The notes below the pieces were generated by a model, which had not been told where the DNA came from, did no database searches, and was given only the letters and a program-made list of their open reading frames with translations. This document shows, one piece after another, positions 26,455-35,922 of a DNA stretch of 64,000 nt. The position numbers and the translations under genes are program-made. The stretch's first letter is position 1. Each line of letters opens with the position of its first letter. This DNA is from BM003 sp963783695 (GTDB taxonomy: Bacteria > Pseudomonadota > Gammaproteobacteria > Steroidobacterales > BM003). Where the stretch lies: contig CAWAOM010000001.1 in assembly GCA_963783695.1 (NCBI GenBank), positions 1,123,672 to 1,187,671 of the forward strand. Direction: 5' to 3'.

Positions 26455-27639
26455 TCAGGCCGCGCGCGAAGCACTGGCTGACTTCTTGCGCCGCTCGTCG
26501 AGACCGATCCCACGCGCAATGATCTCTTTCATAATCTCGGACGATCCGGCATAGATACGGGATATCCTCGCATCGGTATACATGCGGCTGATCCGGTACT
26601 CGTCCATGTAGCCCGCCCCGCCGTGGAGTTGCACGCAATCGTCCATCACCCGCGCCTCAACTTCGCTGGCATGCAGCTTGGCCTCCGCGGCAACCTCGGC
26701 CGACAGACGCCCCGCATTGTGCTCCACCACGCACTGGTCGATAAACGTCTGCGCAACATCCAGCGCCGTTCGCATCTCTGCCATTCTGAAGCGCGAATTC
26801 TGAAACGCCGCGATCGGCCGGCCAAACGCATGGCGCTCTTTGATGTAGTCCATGGTGATATCGAACGCCGCCTGCGCGTGCGCGATGAACGAGCATGCGC
26901 CCATCAATCGTTCCTCGGCGAGGAACTGCATCAGGTAATAGAAACCACGGGTCGGCTCACCGAGAACGTTGGCTTTCGGGATCCGCACATTGTCGAAAAA
27001 CAACTCGGCGGTATCCTGCGCCTTCAGTCCCATCTTCTTCAGATTCCGGCCGCGGTTGAAACCTTCCATGTCGCCTTCCACGAGAAACAGACCAATCCCA
27101 TGCGGATTATCGGCCAGGGTCCGGGCGGCTACGACAAACAGGTTGCCGTTGATACCGTTGGAGATGTAGGTTTTGGAACCGTTCAACAGAAAATAGTCGC
27201 CCTTATCCTCCGCCCGCGTCTTCATCCCGGCGAGATCGCTGCCGGCGCCGGGTTCGGTCATGCCGATGCCCATGATGCGCTTGCCGCTGATACAGTCCGG
27301 CAGAAATCTCTGTTTCTGTTCGTCGTTGCCGAGTTCGCCGATGTACGGACCTACCAGGCGGCTGTGAAGGTTGAGAAAAAAACCGGGCTCGCCATGGGCG
27401 GCGTTCTCTTCCATCAGAATCTGTTCGTAACGGAAATCGTTGATGCCGGCGCCGCCGTATTTCTCATCGGCCCACATCAGCAGGAAACCCATGTCGCCGG
27501 TTTTTTCGAAAATGTCCGGATCTACCGCCCCCTGCTCGCGCCAGCGCTCCGCGTGCGGCGCCACTTCGTTTTGAAAAAATTTCCGCGCCGTATCGCGGAA
27601 CATGTCATGTTCTTCCTCGAATATGGTTCTGGGCATCAT
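26455..27639 (-). CDS. acyl-CoA dehydrogenase (long-chain type)
   Basis: 394 aa FAD enzyme introducing the trans-2 double bond into acyl-CoA. MTEPGAGSDLAGM and the GGAGYMDEYRISRMYTDARISRIYAGSSEIMKEIIAR end are diagnostic. The residue that is the catalytic Glu in medium-chain enzymes (the E of YEG) is Ala here. As in long-chain and isovaleryl types, the base is then probably the Glu in LAEERLM (about residue 243). Start ATG 27639 (an ATG follows directly at 27636) after AGGAAACAGG. Preceded by a strong hairpin at 27671-27697. Confidence 0.92.
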   Translation of the reverse strand: MMPRTIFEEEHDMFRDTARKFFQNEVAPHAERWREQGAVDPDIFEKTGDMGFLLMWADEKYGGAGINDFRYEQILMEENAAHGEPGFFLNLHSRLVGPYIGELGNDEQKQRFLPDCISGKRIMGIGMTEPGAGSDLAGMKTRAEDKGDYFLLNGSKTYISNGINGNLFVVAARTLADNPHGIGLFLVEGDMEGFNRGRNLKKMGLKAQDTAELFFDNVRIPKANVLGEPTRGFYYLMQFLAEERLMGACSFIAHAQAAFDITMDYIKERHAFGRPIAAFQNSRFRMAEMRTALDVAQTFIDQCVVEHNAGRLSAEVAAEAKLHASEVEARVMDDCVQLHGGAGYMDEYRISRMYTDARISRIYAGSSEIMKEIIARGIGLDERRKKSASASRAA

Positions 27640-27670
27640 CAGCCTGTTTCCTCATGCTATCGAATTATTG

Positions 27671-27697
27671 CGGCGCGCCCCGACCCGGGGCGCGCCG
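27671..27697 (-). terminator. intercistronic hairpin between the fadB-type gene and the acyl-CoA dehydrogenase gene
   Basis: Perfect 11-bp all-GC stem (CGGCGCGCCCC / GGGGCGCGCCG) with a 5-nt loop, located in the 64-bp gap inside the operon. No T-tract follows on the transcribed strand, so it is more likely an mRNA stability or partial attenuation element than a full terminator. Confidence 0.5.
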
Positions 27698-27703
27698 TTG
27701 CCG

Positions 27704-29878
27704 TTACGCCGCGGAGCGCGCGCCCTCGCCAACTCCGCCATAAAAACTCTCGTTCTTTTCCGCTTTTTCCTTTAACCACGCCGACGGTCTGAAGCGCTCT
27801 CCATAGGCATCGGCAAGCCGCTCGCATTCCGCAACAAATTTGTCGATACCGATCGTGTCGATCAGCGAGATCGTGCCTCCCGTCCATGGCGGGAAACCCC
27901 AGCCCAGTATCGAACCGATATCAGCATCGGCAGCTTCGGTAACGACACCTTCCTCTATACACCGCGCGGTTTCGAGCGACTGAATATAGAGAAGGCGTTT
28001 CTGCACTTCTTCCACCGATGGCTGCTCCGCCGCAACCGGGAAGTTCGTGCCAAGCTCCGGCCAAAGATGCTTCTTCCCGTCTTCCGGATAATCGTAGAAG
28101 CCCTTGCCAAAGCGTTTGCCCTTGCGGTCGAGGTCTTCGACAAAACGAGTAACCGCGTCATAACTCGAGGGCTTGATCCAGTCGTCGCCAAGGTCCTTCT
28201 TGTGTTGAGCCATGATCTTGTATTGCAGCTCGATCGTGACTTCGTCCGACACCGCAAGCGGACCCACCGGCATACCTGCCATCTTCGCCGCGTTTTCTAT
28301 CAACGCCGGATTGACACCCTCGGCGAGCATCGTGATGCCTTCGTTCGGATACATGCCGAAACAACGGCTGGTGTAGAAACCACGGCTGTCGTTTACCACC
28401 ACCGGCGTCTTGCGGATTTGCTGGACGTAGTCCATGCTCCGCGCGATCGCTTCCTGTGATGTTTTCTCGCCAACGATGATCTCGACCAGCGGCATCTTGT
28501 CGACCGGGGAGAAGAAATGGATGCCGATGAAACTGTGCGGACGCTGCGACGCCTCGGCGAGACCTGTAATCGGCAACGTCGATGTATTACTTGCAAAGAT
28601 TGCCGTCTCGGGAATCACCGCTTCGGTTTTTGCGGTTACCTCGGCCTTGATGTCGCGATGCTCAAAGACCGCTTCAATGACGAGGTCGCAGCCTTCGAGA
28701 TCCGCATAGTCGGTGGTGGTTTTGATCAGACCGAGCATTGCCTCGGCCTTGTCCGCGGTCATCCGCCCACGTTTCTGCGCCTTGTCCAGCAGCTTGCGCG
28801 AGTAGTCCTTGCCACGGTCGGCGCTGCCCTGATCAGTGTCAAGCAAAACGACCTGCATCCCGGCACGCGCCGAAACATAGGCGATTCCAGCGCCCATCAT
28901 TCCGGCGCCGAGAATGCCGAGTTTCGCGACCTTGCTGCGCTCGATTCCCGGCGGTCGCCGTACCAGTTTGTCGGCGGCGGTTTTGTTGACGAACAGGCTG
29001 CGCATCATGTTGCGCGCAACCACCCCCGTCACCAGCTGGGCAAAATACTTGGACTCGACCTGCAGACCCTTGTCAATCGGCAGAATCGTGCCTTCGAAAA
29101 CGCACGCCATGATCGCCTCGGGCGCCGGGTAGTTGTGCTGGGTTTTGCCTGCCAGCAACGCATTACCGACGATAAAAGTCTCAACCGACTTCGGGTTCAT
29201 TGCGCCGGCGCCGCCTGGCACTTTGAATCCCTTCTTGTCCCACGGGGCAACCGCATCCGGCGAACCCTGCAGCCAGTTTTTCGCCGTGTCCAACAACTTC
29301 CCGGCAGGCACGACTTCGTCAACGATACCGAGCGCCAGCGCCTTGTCCGGCCGCACATGGCGTCCTTCGAGCATCAACGGCAATGCCTCGCGCAGGCCGA
29401 CAAGACGCGACAGACGTTGCGTGCCGCCGGCGCCTGGCAATAATCCGACCTGGACCTCGGGCAGACCGACAACAGCCTTGGGGTCATCGACGAGGACGCG
29501 GTAGTGGCAGGCCAGACAGAGCTCTAACCCGCCACCGAGCGCCGTACCGTTTATGGCGGCGACAAAGGGCTTGCCGCAGGTCTCGATCCGCCGATACAGA
29601 TTCGACAGATGCTGACTCCACTGGTAACCCTCCGCGAGCGTGACACCGCGTTCGTAGGCGGTAACCAGGTCCTTTAAATCTGCTCCGGCAATAAACGCCT
29701 TCTTGGCCGAAGTAATAATCGCGCCCTTGATGGCATCGTCGGCAACCACTTGCTCGACGGCTTTCGCAAGATCGTCGAGAAACTCCGGTGTAAGCACGTT
29801 CATGGAACGGTCCGGCACGTCGATCGTCAACGTGGCAATACCGTCGTCGGCAACTTCAAATCCAATCGAATTATTCAT
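27704..29878 (-). CDS. 3-hydroxyacyl-CoA dehydrogenase/enoyl-CoA hydratase (FadB/FadJ type)
   Basis: 724 aa bifunctional beta-oxidation enzyme. The N-terminal crotonase domain has the oxyanion-hole segment FIAGADLKDL and both catalytic Glu regions (NGTALGGGLELCLA and VGLPEVQVGLLPGAGGTQRL). The NAD-binding 3-hydroxyacyl-CoA dehydrogenase domain starts at LGILGAGMMGAGIAYV, with the catalytic His in FIGIHFFSPVDKM. ATG 29878 follows AAGGAATTGGAA. No clear fadB versus fadJ assignment is possible by eye. Works with the adjacent thiolase and dehydrogenase. Confidence 0.94.
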   Translation of the reverse strand: MNNSIGFEVADDGIATLTIDVPDRSMNVLTPEFLDDLAKAVEQVVADDAIKGAIITSAKKAFIAGADLKDLVTAYERGVTLAEGYQWSQHLSNLYRRIETCGKPFVAAINGTALGGGLELCLACHYRVLVDDPKAVVGLPEVQVGLLPGAGGTQRLSRLVGLREALPLMLEGRHVRPDKALALGIVDEVVPAGKLLDTAKNWLQGSPDAVAPWDKKGFKVPGGAGAMNPKSVETFIVGNALLAGKTQHNYPAPEAIMACVFEGTILPIDKGLQVESKYFAQLVTGVVARNMMRSLFVNKTAADKLVRRPPGIERSKVAKLGILGAGMMGAGIAYVSARAGMQVVLLDTDQGSADRGKDYSRKLLDKAQKRGRMTADKAEAMLGLIKTTTDYADLEGCDLVIEAVFEHRDIKAEVTAKTEAVIPETAIFASNTSTLPITGLAEASQRPHSFIGIHFFSPVDKMPLVEIIVGEKTSQEAIARSMDYVQQIRKTPVVVNDSRGFYTSRCFGMYPNEGITMLAEGVNPALIENAAKMAGMPVGPLAVSDEVTIELQYKIMAQHKKDLGDDWIKPSSYDAVTRFVEDLDRKGKRFGKGFYDYPEDGKKHLWPELGTNFPVAAEQPSVEEVQKRLLYIQSLETARCIEEGVVTEAADADIGSILGWGFPPWTGGTISLIDTIGIDKFVAECERLADAYGERFRPSAWLKEKAEKNESFYGGVGEGARSAA

Positions 29879-29953
29879 TTCCAATTCCTTTGTCCTTTCC
29901 GCTGGACACCTGTTCGTTGGCCAGCTGTAGAGATTCAGTTCGGGCTGGGGACG

Positions 29954-31162
29954 CTAGACGCGCTCGATGATGGTGGCGGTGCCCATACCGGCACCGATAC
30001 ACAGAGTGGCCAGCGCCGTATTGAGATCTCTGCGCTCCATCTCATCCAGCACCGTGCCAAGGATCATCGCACCGGTCGCCCCGAGCGGATGTCCCATCGC
30101 AATCGCGCCACCATTGACGTTCACCTTCTCCGGATCGAGTTCGAGCTGCTGCATGTAACGCAACACTACAGCGGCAAAGGCCTCGTTGAGTTCGAACAGG
30201 TCGATATCAGAGGTCGTCATGCCGGCACGCCTCAATACCTTCTCGGTGGCCGGGGTCGGGCCTGTCAGCATAATCGTCGGCTCACTGCCCACTGATGCGA
30301 AGGCCCTGATCCGAGCCCGCGGCTTCATCCCCAGCTGTTCACCAATCGCGTCGGTTCCAACCAGCACGGCCGCGGCGCCGTCGACAATCCCGCTCGAGTT
30401 ACCGGCAGTGTGACGGTGGTCGATTGCCTCGACATCGGGGTAACGCTGAATGGCCACCGCATCGAACCCTGCCTGCTCGCCAGGCATCTGGAACGCCGGT
30501 CGCAACTGACCGAGATCTTCCGCACTCGTCCCCGGGCGCATGATCTCGTCATGGTCCAGCAGCACCTGCCCGATCACGTCCTTGACCGGTATGACCGATT
30601 TGCGGAAATGCCCCTGTTCCCAGGCATGCGCTGCCCGGCGCTGGCTCTCGGCGGCATACTCGTCGAGATCTTCGCGACTAAACCCGAACCTGGTCGCAAT
30701 CAGGTCTGCGCTGATGCCCTGCGGCACGAAATAGAGTTTTTGCGCGACCTGCGGATCGGTCGGCCACGCACCGCCATCGGAGCCCATCGGAACCCGCGAC
30801 ATCGCCTCGACGCCACCGCCAATGACCATATCCGATTGACCGGACATGACCTGTGCCGCCGCGCTGTTCACTGCCTCGAGCCCCGACGCACAAAAGCGGT
30901 TGATCTGCTTGCCCGGCACCGACTCCGCGTAATCCGCATTCAGCGCCGCGACACGTGCGATATCAGCTCCCTGCTCGCCCACCGGCGAGACACAGCCCAG
31001 TACAACGTCATCGACGACAGAGGTGTCGAGCTCGTTGCGATCGCGGATCGCGCGCAATGCCTGGCTCGCCAGTTCGACAGGAGTTACCTCATGCAGCGCC
31101 CCATCGGCTTTGCCTTTGCCCCGCGGCGTTCTAACGTGATCATAAATGTATGCTTCAGTCAT
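29954..31162 (-). CDS. acetyl-CoA C-acyltransferase (thiolase)
   Basis: 402 aa thiolase, last step of beta-oxidation (3-ketoacyl-CoA to acetyl-CoA). The nucleophilic Cys is in NRFCASGLEAVNSAA (about residue 90), the His in NVNGGAIAMGHPLGATGA and the second Cys in LCIGAGMGTATIIE at the end. Usual length. It follows the TetR gene by 42 nt and precedes the FadB-type gene by 75 nt, so it is part of one leftward operon. Confidence 0.94.
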   Translation of the reverse strand: MTEAYIYDHVRTPRGKGKADGALHEVTPVELASQALRAIRDRNELDTSVVDDVVLGCVSPVGEQGADIARVAALNADYAESVPGKQINRFCASGLEAVNSAAAQVMSGQSDMVIGGGVEAMSRVPMGSDGGAWPTDPQVAQKLYFVPQGISADLIATRFGFSREDLDEYAAESQRRAAHAWEQGHFRKSVIPVKDVIGQVLLDHDEIMRPGTSAEDLGQLRPAFQMPGEQAGFDAVAIQRYPDVEAIDHRHTAGNSSGIVDGAAAVLVGTDAIGEQLGMKPRARIRAFASVGSEPTIMLTGPTPATEKVLRRAGMTTSDIDLFELNEAFAAVVLRYMQQLELDPEKVNVNGGAIAMGHPLGATGAMILGTVLDEMERRDLNTALATLCIGAGMGTATIIERV

Positions 31163-31204
31163 GGTTTACAGTCCCTGTGTTGCAATAGCTGTCGTGGCAA
31201 ATAC

Positions 31205-31882
31205 TCACAATTCGGCCGCGCGGTCGTCGTGATTGCCCGGCGGCGTGAGGAGAAACTTGATTTCGCGCTTGAGCGCCTCGTGCATTTCGTATAACGGCAT
31301 CCGGGGATTCACCAGCCATTGAAACGCAATACCCAGGAGCAGCGCTACGAATTGCTCGGAGACCCTTGCCGCACAGAGTTCGCACCGTACGCTGCCGTCC
31401 TTCTGCCCTGATTGGACCCAGCGCTGGACATCCGCGCGCTGCGCCCGGTGCACGTCCGCGACATTGGTCTTGAATTCGGAAACCGGATCTCCGGAGGCCA
31501 TCCACAGAATGTGCATGGCGCGCAGTTTTTCCGGCGCATCCTTGATGAAATGGTATTGAACGTCGACAACGGCGGTCAGCGCATCGATGCCGATCTGCTC
31601 ACCCACTGCCTCGTCAACCCGGGTGACCCATTCCGCCGATACATGGCGAAGTACGTGGCGAAACAGGCCGGCCTTGGAACCGAACCGATGCGTGGCGAGA
31701 CCGCGGCTGTAGCCCGATTCCTCGCCGATCGCCTTAAGTGTCGTGCCACCGACGCCCTGTGTGACCAGCAAACGGATTGCCGCTTCGGTCATAAGTCGAT
31801 CTGACAACGCGGCACGCTCGGCCTGCGTGCGCGACCGGGGACGAACTTCGTTGCCGACATCCTGACTCAAATGGGCTCGCAT
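31205..31882 (-). CDS. TetR/AcrR family transcriptional regulator
   Basis: 225 aa. N-terminal TetR helix-turn-helix (about residues 25-75: EAAIRLLVTQGVGGTTLKAIGEESGYSRGLATHRFGSKAGLFRHVL) with a ligand-binding C-terminal domain. As first gene of the beta-oxidation operon it probably represses its own operon until an acyl-CoA or similar inducer binds. An inverted repeat (CTTGT-N5-ACAAG) lies 6 bases upstream of the ATG at 31882 and is a good candidate operator. Confidence 0.9.
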   Translation of the reverse strand: MRAHLSQDVGNEVRPRSRTQAERAALSDRLMTEAAIRLLVTQGVGGTTLKAIGEESGYSRGLATHRFGSKAGLFRHVLRHVSAEWVTRVDEAVGEQIGIDALTAVVDVQYHFIKDAPEKLRAMHILWMASGDPVSEFKTNVADVHRAQRADVQRWVQSGQKDGSVRCELCAARVSEQFVALLLGIAFQWLVNPRMPLYEMHEALKREIKFLLTPPGNHDDRAAEL

Positions 31883-32278
31883 CTAAACTTGTTAGCGACA
31901 AGCAAGTGTATTGCTGCCTTGCAGCATGTCAAGAGAAATCTGGGGGAAAATTCACCTCGCCGGGCTCTGCGGCCGCCCCGCTGCTCACACCCATGCGAAC
32001 CGGGTGGGCGCAACAGCGCGTCAGTAAAGGGGTTTCGCGGACAACCGAAAAAACCGGCGCGGCAGGGGCTGACTCGTCTCGCAGGTGCGGTGCCGCCGCG
32101 CAGGCGGGCAAGCACCGCCCCTGTCCCGCCCCGCTGACCTTCCTGCGCGGCCATCGGATCCTGCCGCCACCACGGCGCAAGTCAGGCATAACGGGCACCG
32201 GGACAGGCCGGCGCCCCGAACTCGGGAGCCACCGGCCGCACGGCGGCGAGCCGTCAGGTCAGGTGCAGCCGCACGGAG
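31883..32278. other. 396 bp intergenic region between the TetR operon and the MMPL operon
   Basis: Contains the candidate operator next to the TetR start, and the promoter of the TetR-beta-oxidation operon should lie in its left part, around the A+T-richer 31880-31950. From about 31955 on it is very G+C-rich. Several overlapping open frames on both strands are Arg/Pro/Ala-rich with no recognisable domain. I see no gene and no canonical terminator for the MMPL operon here. Confidence 0.5.
31888..31902. promoter_or_regulatory. candidate TetR-family operator
   Basis: Perfect 5-bp arms CTTGT and ACAAG separated by 5 bp. A wider overlapping pair, ACTTG (31887-31891) and CAAGT (31903-31907), encloses much of it. 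The position is immediately upstream of the TetR gene start. Confidence 0.45.
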
Positions 32279-34663
32279 TCAGGCCGTCGCCGGATGACCG
32301 TCGCGCATTTGCCCCAGCTTCTTGTCCGGGTTGACGAGAATGCGGACCAGGGCTGGCAACAACACCAGCGCGCCCAGCATGTTCCACAGGAACATAAACG
32401 TGAGCATAAGGCCCATATCCGCCTGGAACTTGATCGGCGAGAAAATCCACGTACCCACGCCGATTGCGAGCGTCAGACCGGTGAATGCCACCGCGGTGCC
32501 GGTGGTGCGCAGGGTCTTGTAATACCCCTCACGCAAGGACATGCCGCGATCCAGGTAGCCCTTCAGGCGACTGTAAATATAAATGCCGTAATCGACGCCG
32601 ATACCGACACCAAGCGCGATGACCGGCAGCGTTGCGACCTTCACGCCAATCCCGATCATTGCCATCAATGCCTGGCCAAGCAACGACGTCAGCGCCAGCG
32701 GCAGGATGATACACAACACGACCTTGACCGAGCGGAAAGTCAGCCAGCACAGCAAACTCACGACCGCATACACCCACATCAGCATCTGGTACTGGGCCTT
32801 GGCAATCACCGAGTTTGTCGATGCCTCCACGCCGGAGTTTCCGGCGGCAAGCTCGAATTTGACTGCATCGGTATTGTACTTTTCGGCAAACGCTTCAGCG
32901 GCCGCCGTTACTCTCTCCAGCGTTTCCGCCTTATGGTCATCGAGGAAGACCAGTACCGAGGCCATACTGCAGTCCGTGTTGATCAGCGGACTTTGCACAT
33001 TACCCAGCGAGTTGTTCAGGACGAACCGGTTGCGGCTCAGTGCCGCCCACTTCAGGTTGCCTTCGTTCATCGCCGAGTTGACCAGCTTGGCTATCGTGAC
33101 CAGCGACACGACACTTTGCACTCCTTCGACATTCTTCATCAGGGCCTCGAAACGGTCGACAGCAGATACGACCTCCCAGGCGCCACAGGACTGCGGTTCG
33201 GTCTGCACCATGACGACGAAAACATCTGTACTCGTCGAATAATTTTCAGTCAGAAAAGCGTTATCGAGGTTGTAACGAGAATCCGGGCGCAGCTCCGGTG
33301 CCCCGGGATCGAGATCTCCGATCTTGAGATCCTTGCTGACATAGAAGCCACCGATCGCAAGGACGACCGCCACGCCAATCGCAACTTTCGCCGGACCGCC
33401 ATCGGCAAAGGCGCTTACTGCTTTCCACAGCGGCTGAACCTTGCCGCGGCGCGATTGGTAGAAACGCTTGCCCGACTCGGTGACGCCTATGTAAGACATC
33501 AGCATTGGCAGCAGCAACAGGTTGGTCACGATCAACACGGCGATACCAAGACTGGCAGTCAGTGCCAGTTCCTTGATGACCGGGATATCAATGACTCGCA
33601 GCGTCAAAAACCCGATGCCGTCGCTGACCAGCGCGACCAGTCCGGGCAGATAGAGCTTGCGAAAAGCGCTGCGCGACGCCTCGAGCGATGTGGAACCACC
33701 GGCGCAGGCGATCGCGATATTGTTAATCATCTGCACGCCGTGACTGATACCGATGGCGAAAACCAGAAACGGCACCAGCATGGAATACGGATCAAGACCG
33801 AAACCCAGCGTCCGCAGCAACCCCAGCTGCCAGATCACTGCAACGGTGGAACAGATTAGCGGAACTGCAGTGGCGAACGGACACCGCGAATAAATAAACA
33901 GCAACACCATCGTAATCAGGAATGCGATACCAAAGAAAACTGCTACCTGGCTCGCCCCTTCGATCAGGTCACCCACGACTTTGGCAAATCCGACGATGTG
34001 AATCTTGATCTTGTCGGTCTGATATTTGTCGCGTATCAGCGTTTCGAGGTCTGCCGATAGTCTGCGGTAGTCGAGCCGCTCACCGGTTGCGGCATCAATA
34101 TCGACCAACGGCGCAAGCACGATCGTCGACTTGAAGTTATTGGCAACGATCCGGCCCACCTGACCGGATTTCAATACGTTGGTGCGCAGCAGTTCGAGAC
34201 TACGCTCGGATCCGTCATAGCTGTCGGGCACGACCGCGCCGCCACGGAACCCCTCCTCCGTCACCTCGCTCCAGCGTACGTTCGGTGTCCACAGCGACTG
34301 CAGATTGCCGCGATCAACACCGTCCACATAGAAGACTTCGTCGGTGACCTTCTTCAGCGTATCCTGAAAATCGGCCGTAAAAATATCACCCTCGGTGGTT
34401 TCTACGATAATCCGCACGGTATTACCGAGCGCCGACAATGCATCGCGGTTTTCGAGGAAATTCTCGATGTAGGGATGCGAGGTCGGAATCATTTTCTCGA
34501 AACTCGCATCCGGCTGAATCTTGGAGGCGTGGAAACCGAAGAAAACGGTCAGCAGCAAGAAAAACAGCAGCCAGAAGGCACGGAAATTAAAAAACAAGTT
34601 CTCGACGAATGGCTCCGCCTGGGAAACCGGATGGCTCAGAACTTCTTTTGTCGATTCTTTCAT
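32279..34663 (-). CDS. MMPL/RND superfamily transporter
   Basis: 794 aa inner-membrane protein with the RND/MMPL layout: one N-terminal helix (about 30-50), a large periplasmic loop, a block of helices (about 230-410), a second periplasmic loop and a second helix block (about 620-770). Two similar sterol-sensing-like helical blocks are seen (LVPFLVFAIGISHGVQMINNIAI; LPVIALGVGIGVDYGIYIYSRL), each with the buried-charge segment typical of proton-driven pumps. It is shorter than AcrB and lacks a visible MFP/TolC partner. Last gene of the DUF1302-DUF1329-Ycf48-like operon; lipid or hydrophobic cargo is inferred. Confidence 0.9.
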   Translation of the reverse strand: MKESTKEVLSHPVSQAEPFVENLFFNFRAFWLLFFLLLTVFFGFHASKIQPDASFEKMIPTSHPYIENFLENRDALSALGNTVRIIVETTEGDIFTADFQDTLKKVTDEVFYVDGVDRGNLQSLWTPNVRWSEVTEEGFRGGAVVPDSYDGSERSLELLRTNVLKSGQVGRIVANNFKSTIVLAPLVDIDAATGERLDYRRLSADLETLIRDKYQTDKIKIHIVGFAKVVGDLIEGASQVAVFFGIAFLITMVLLFIYSRCPFATAVPLICSTVAVIWQLGLLRTLGFGLDPYSMLVPFLVFAIGISHGVQMINNIAIACAGGSTSLEASRSAFRKLYLPGLVALVSDGIGFLTLRVIDIPVIKELALTASLGIAVLIVTNLLLLPMLMSYIGVTESGKRFYQSRRGKVQPLWKAVSAFADGGPAKVAIGVAVVLAIGGFYVSKDLKIGDLDPGAPELRPDSRYNLDNAFLTENYSTSTDVFVVMVQTEPQSCGAWEVVSAVDRFEALMKNVEGVQSVVSLVTIAKLVNSAMNEGNLKWAALSRNRFVLNNSLGNVQSPLINTDCSMASVLVFLDDHKAETLERVTAAAEAFAEKYNTDAVKFELAAGNSGVEASTNSVIAKAQYQMLMWVYAVVSLLCWLTFRSVKVVLCIILPLALTSLLGQALMAMIGIGVKVATLPVIALGVGIGVDYGIYIYSRLKGYLDRGMSLREGYYKTLRTTGTAVAFTGLTLAIGVGTWIFSPIKFQADMGLMLTFMFLWNMLGALVLLPALVRILVNPDKKLGQMRDGHPATA

Positions 34664-34664
34664 A

Positions 34665-35873
34665 TCAGCCGCCCTTCGTGTCTTTGCCGTCGGCAGTCAC
34701 GACCTCGACGCCACCGCGCCCGGCCAGAACCAGATTGCCATTGCCATTTTCGACCACCGCGCTATACGGCAGGCGTTCGGTCCGAATATGATCGGAGAAA
34801 GTCGCACCACCGTCGGTACTGCGCAGAACGATCCCGGAATTACCGACGAGTACGACGGCGCCATCCTCCATCGTGGTTCCACCGAACAGTGCCAGTTCGG
34901 AACCGGTGGCAACCGGTGCCCAGGTGTCGCCACCGTCAGTGGTCCTGAAGATGTTGCCGCGCAGACCGAAGATCAGGATGTAGGGACTAGCGTTACGCTC
35001 GCCCGCAAGAACACCGAAAAAAGAGCCAGCATACGGGGTCGTCAAACGATCCCATTCGGTCCCATTGTCACGCGAACGATACAGGAGGCCCTGCTCGCCA
35101 GCGAGGATAAGGGTACCGTCAGCGCTCTTGTCGAGACTGTAGTAATGGAAACCATCGGGATTGGAGATATGTTCGCCCCACGCCTCCCAGGATTCGCCGC
35201 CGTCGCGGGTGCGGAAAATCATACCGTAGGAACCAACCGCAACCCCGGTTTTTTCGTCAGCGAACCAGACGTCCAGAAACGGATTGGACGGTCCGTCCTC
35301 AATCGCTGCGCGGACCGAATCGAGCGCTATCTCGGCATCCTCGACCGCATATTCGAGATCCTCGAGATCTTCGGCGCCGGCACTGCGCGCCTCTTCGACC
35401 GCTGCGCGTGCCCGCTCGAGCCGGCGTTCGCCGAGAACAAGCTCTTGTTGCGACGCATCGAATCCGGTGAACTGCAACGTCCAGTTTTCACCACCATCGT
35501 CGGTTCGGAGAATGATGCCCTCATGGCCTACCGCCCAGCCCGTCGTGTCGGAACCAAAGGCAACCGCTGTCAGGGTCTGCGAAACCGGAACTGCGCCCTG
35601 CGCCCAGGTCTTGCCGTTGTCGTCCGAGTAGACAATGTAGCCACGCTCGCCCACGGCCACGACTCGGGCGCCGACGCGCACGATATCAAGCAGCAGGCCC
35701 TCATCCGCCGAGTCCGTCGGAACCGTCGGTAAGTAATTGAAATCATTCGGGTCTTGAGCAGATGCCAGTGACCATAAAAGGGAGCCAAGCAGAACCAGCG
35801 ACAACCCGCGAAGACGCGAGATGGCAGTGGATTTGAAGCTGCGAAACTGCCCGAACAGCACGCCGTCTGTCAT
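34665..35873 (-). CDS. Ycf48-like / BNR-repeat beta-propeller lipoprotein-type exported protein
   Basis: 402 aa from ATG 35873, chosen because GGGGGA precedes it; ATG 35885 is the alternative. An N-terminal signal segment (LSLVLLGSLLWSLASAQ) predicts export. The rest is a series of Asp-box/BNR repeats: SDDNGKTWAQG, TDDGGENWTLQ, TRDGGESWEAW, SRDNGTEWDRL, TTDGGDTWAPV and STDGGATFSDH. This is a seven-bladed-type propeller as in photosystem II assembly factor Ycf48. A coiled-coil insert (about 165-215) interrupts the second blade. One base upstream of the MMPL gene; probably a periplasmic partner of the transporter. Confidence 0.88.
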   Translation of the reverse strand: MTDGVLFGQFRSFKSTAISRLRGLSLVLLGSLLWSLASAQDPNDFNYLPTVPTDSADEGLLLDIVRVGARVVAVGERGYIVYSDDNGKTWAQGAVPVSQTLTAVAFGSDTTGWAVGHEGIILRTDDGGENWTLQFTGFDASQQELVLGERRLERARAAVEEARSAGAEDLEDLEYAVEDAEIALDSVRAAIEDGPSNPFLDVWFADEKTGVAVGSYGMIFRTRDGGESWEAWGEHISNPDGFHYYSLDKSADGTLILAGEQGLLYRSRDNGTEWDRLTTPYAGSFFGVLAGERNASPYILIFGLRGNIFRTTDGGDTWAPVATGSELALFGGTTMEDGAVVLVGNSGIVLRSTDGGATFSDHIRTERLPYSAVVENGNGNLVLAGRGGVEVVTADGKDTKGG

Positions 35874-35922
35874 AGGTTCCCCCATGGGAAGATTGATGTA
35901 ATGAATGTCTGTCAGGGATACA

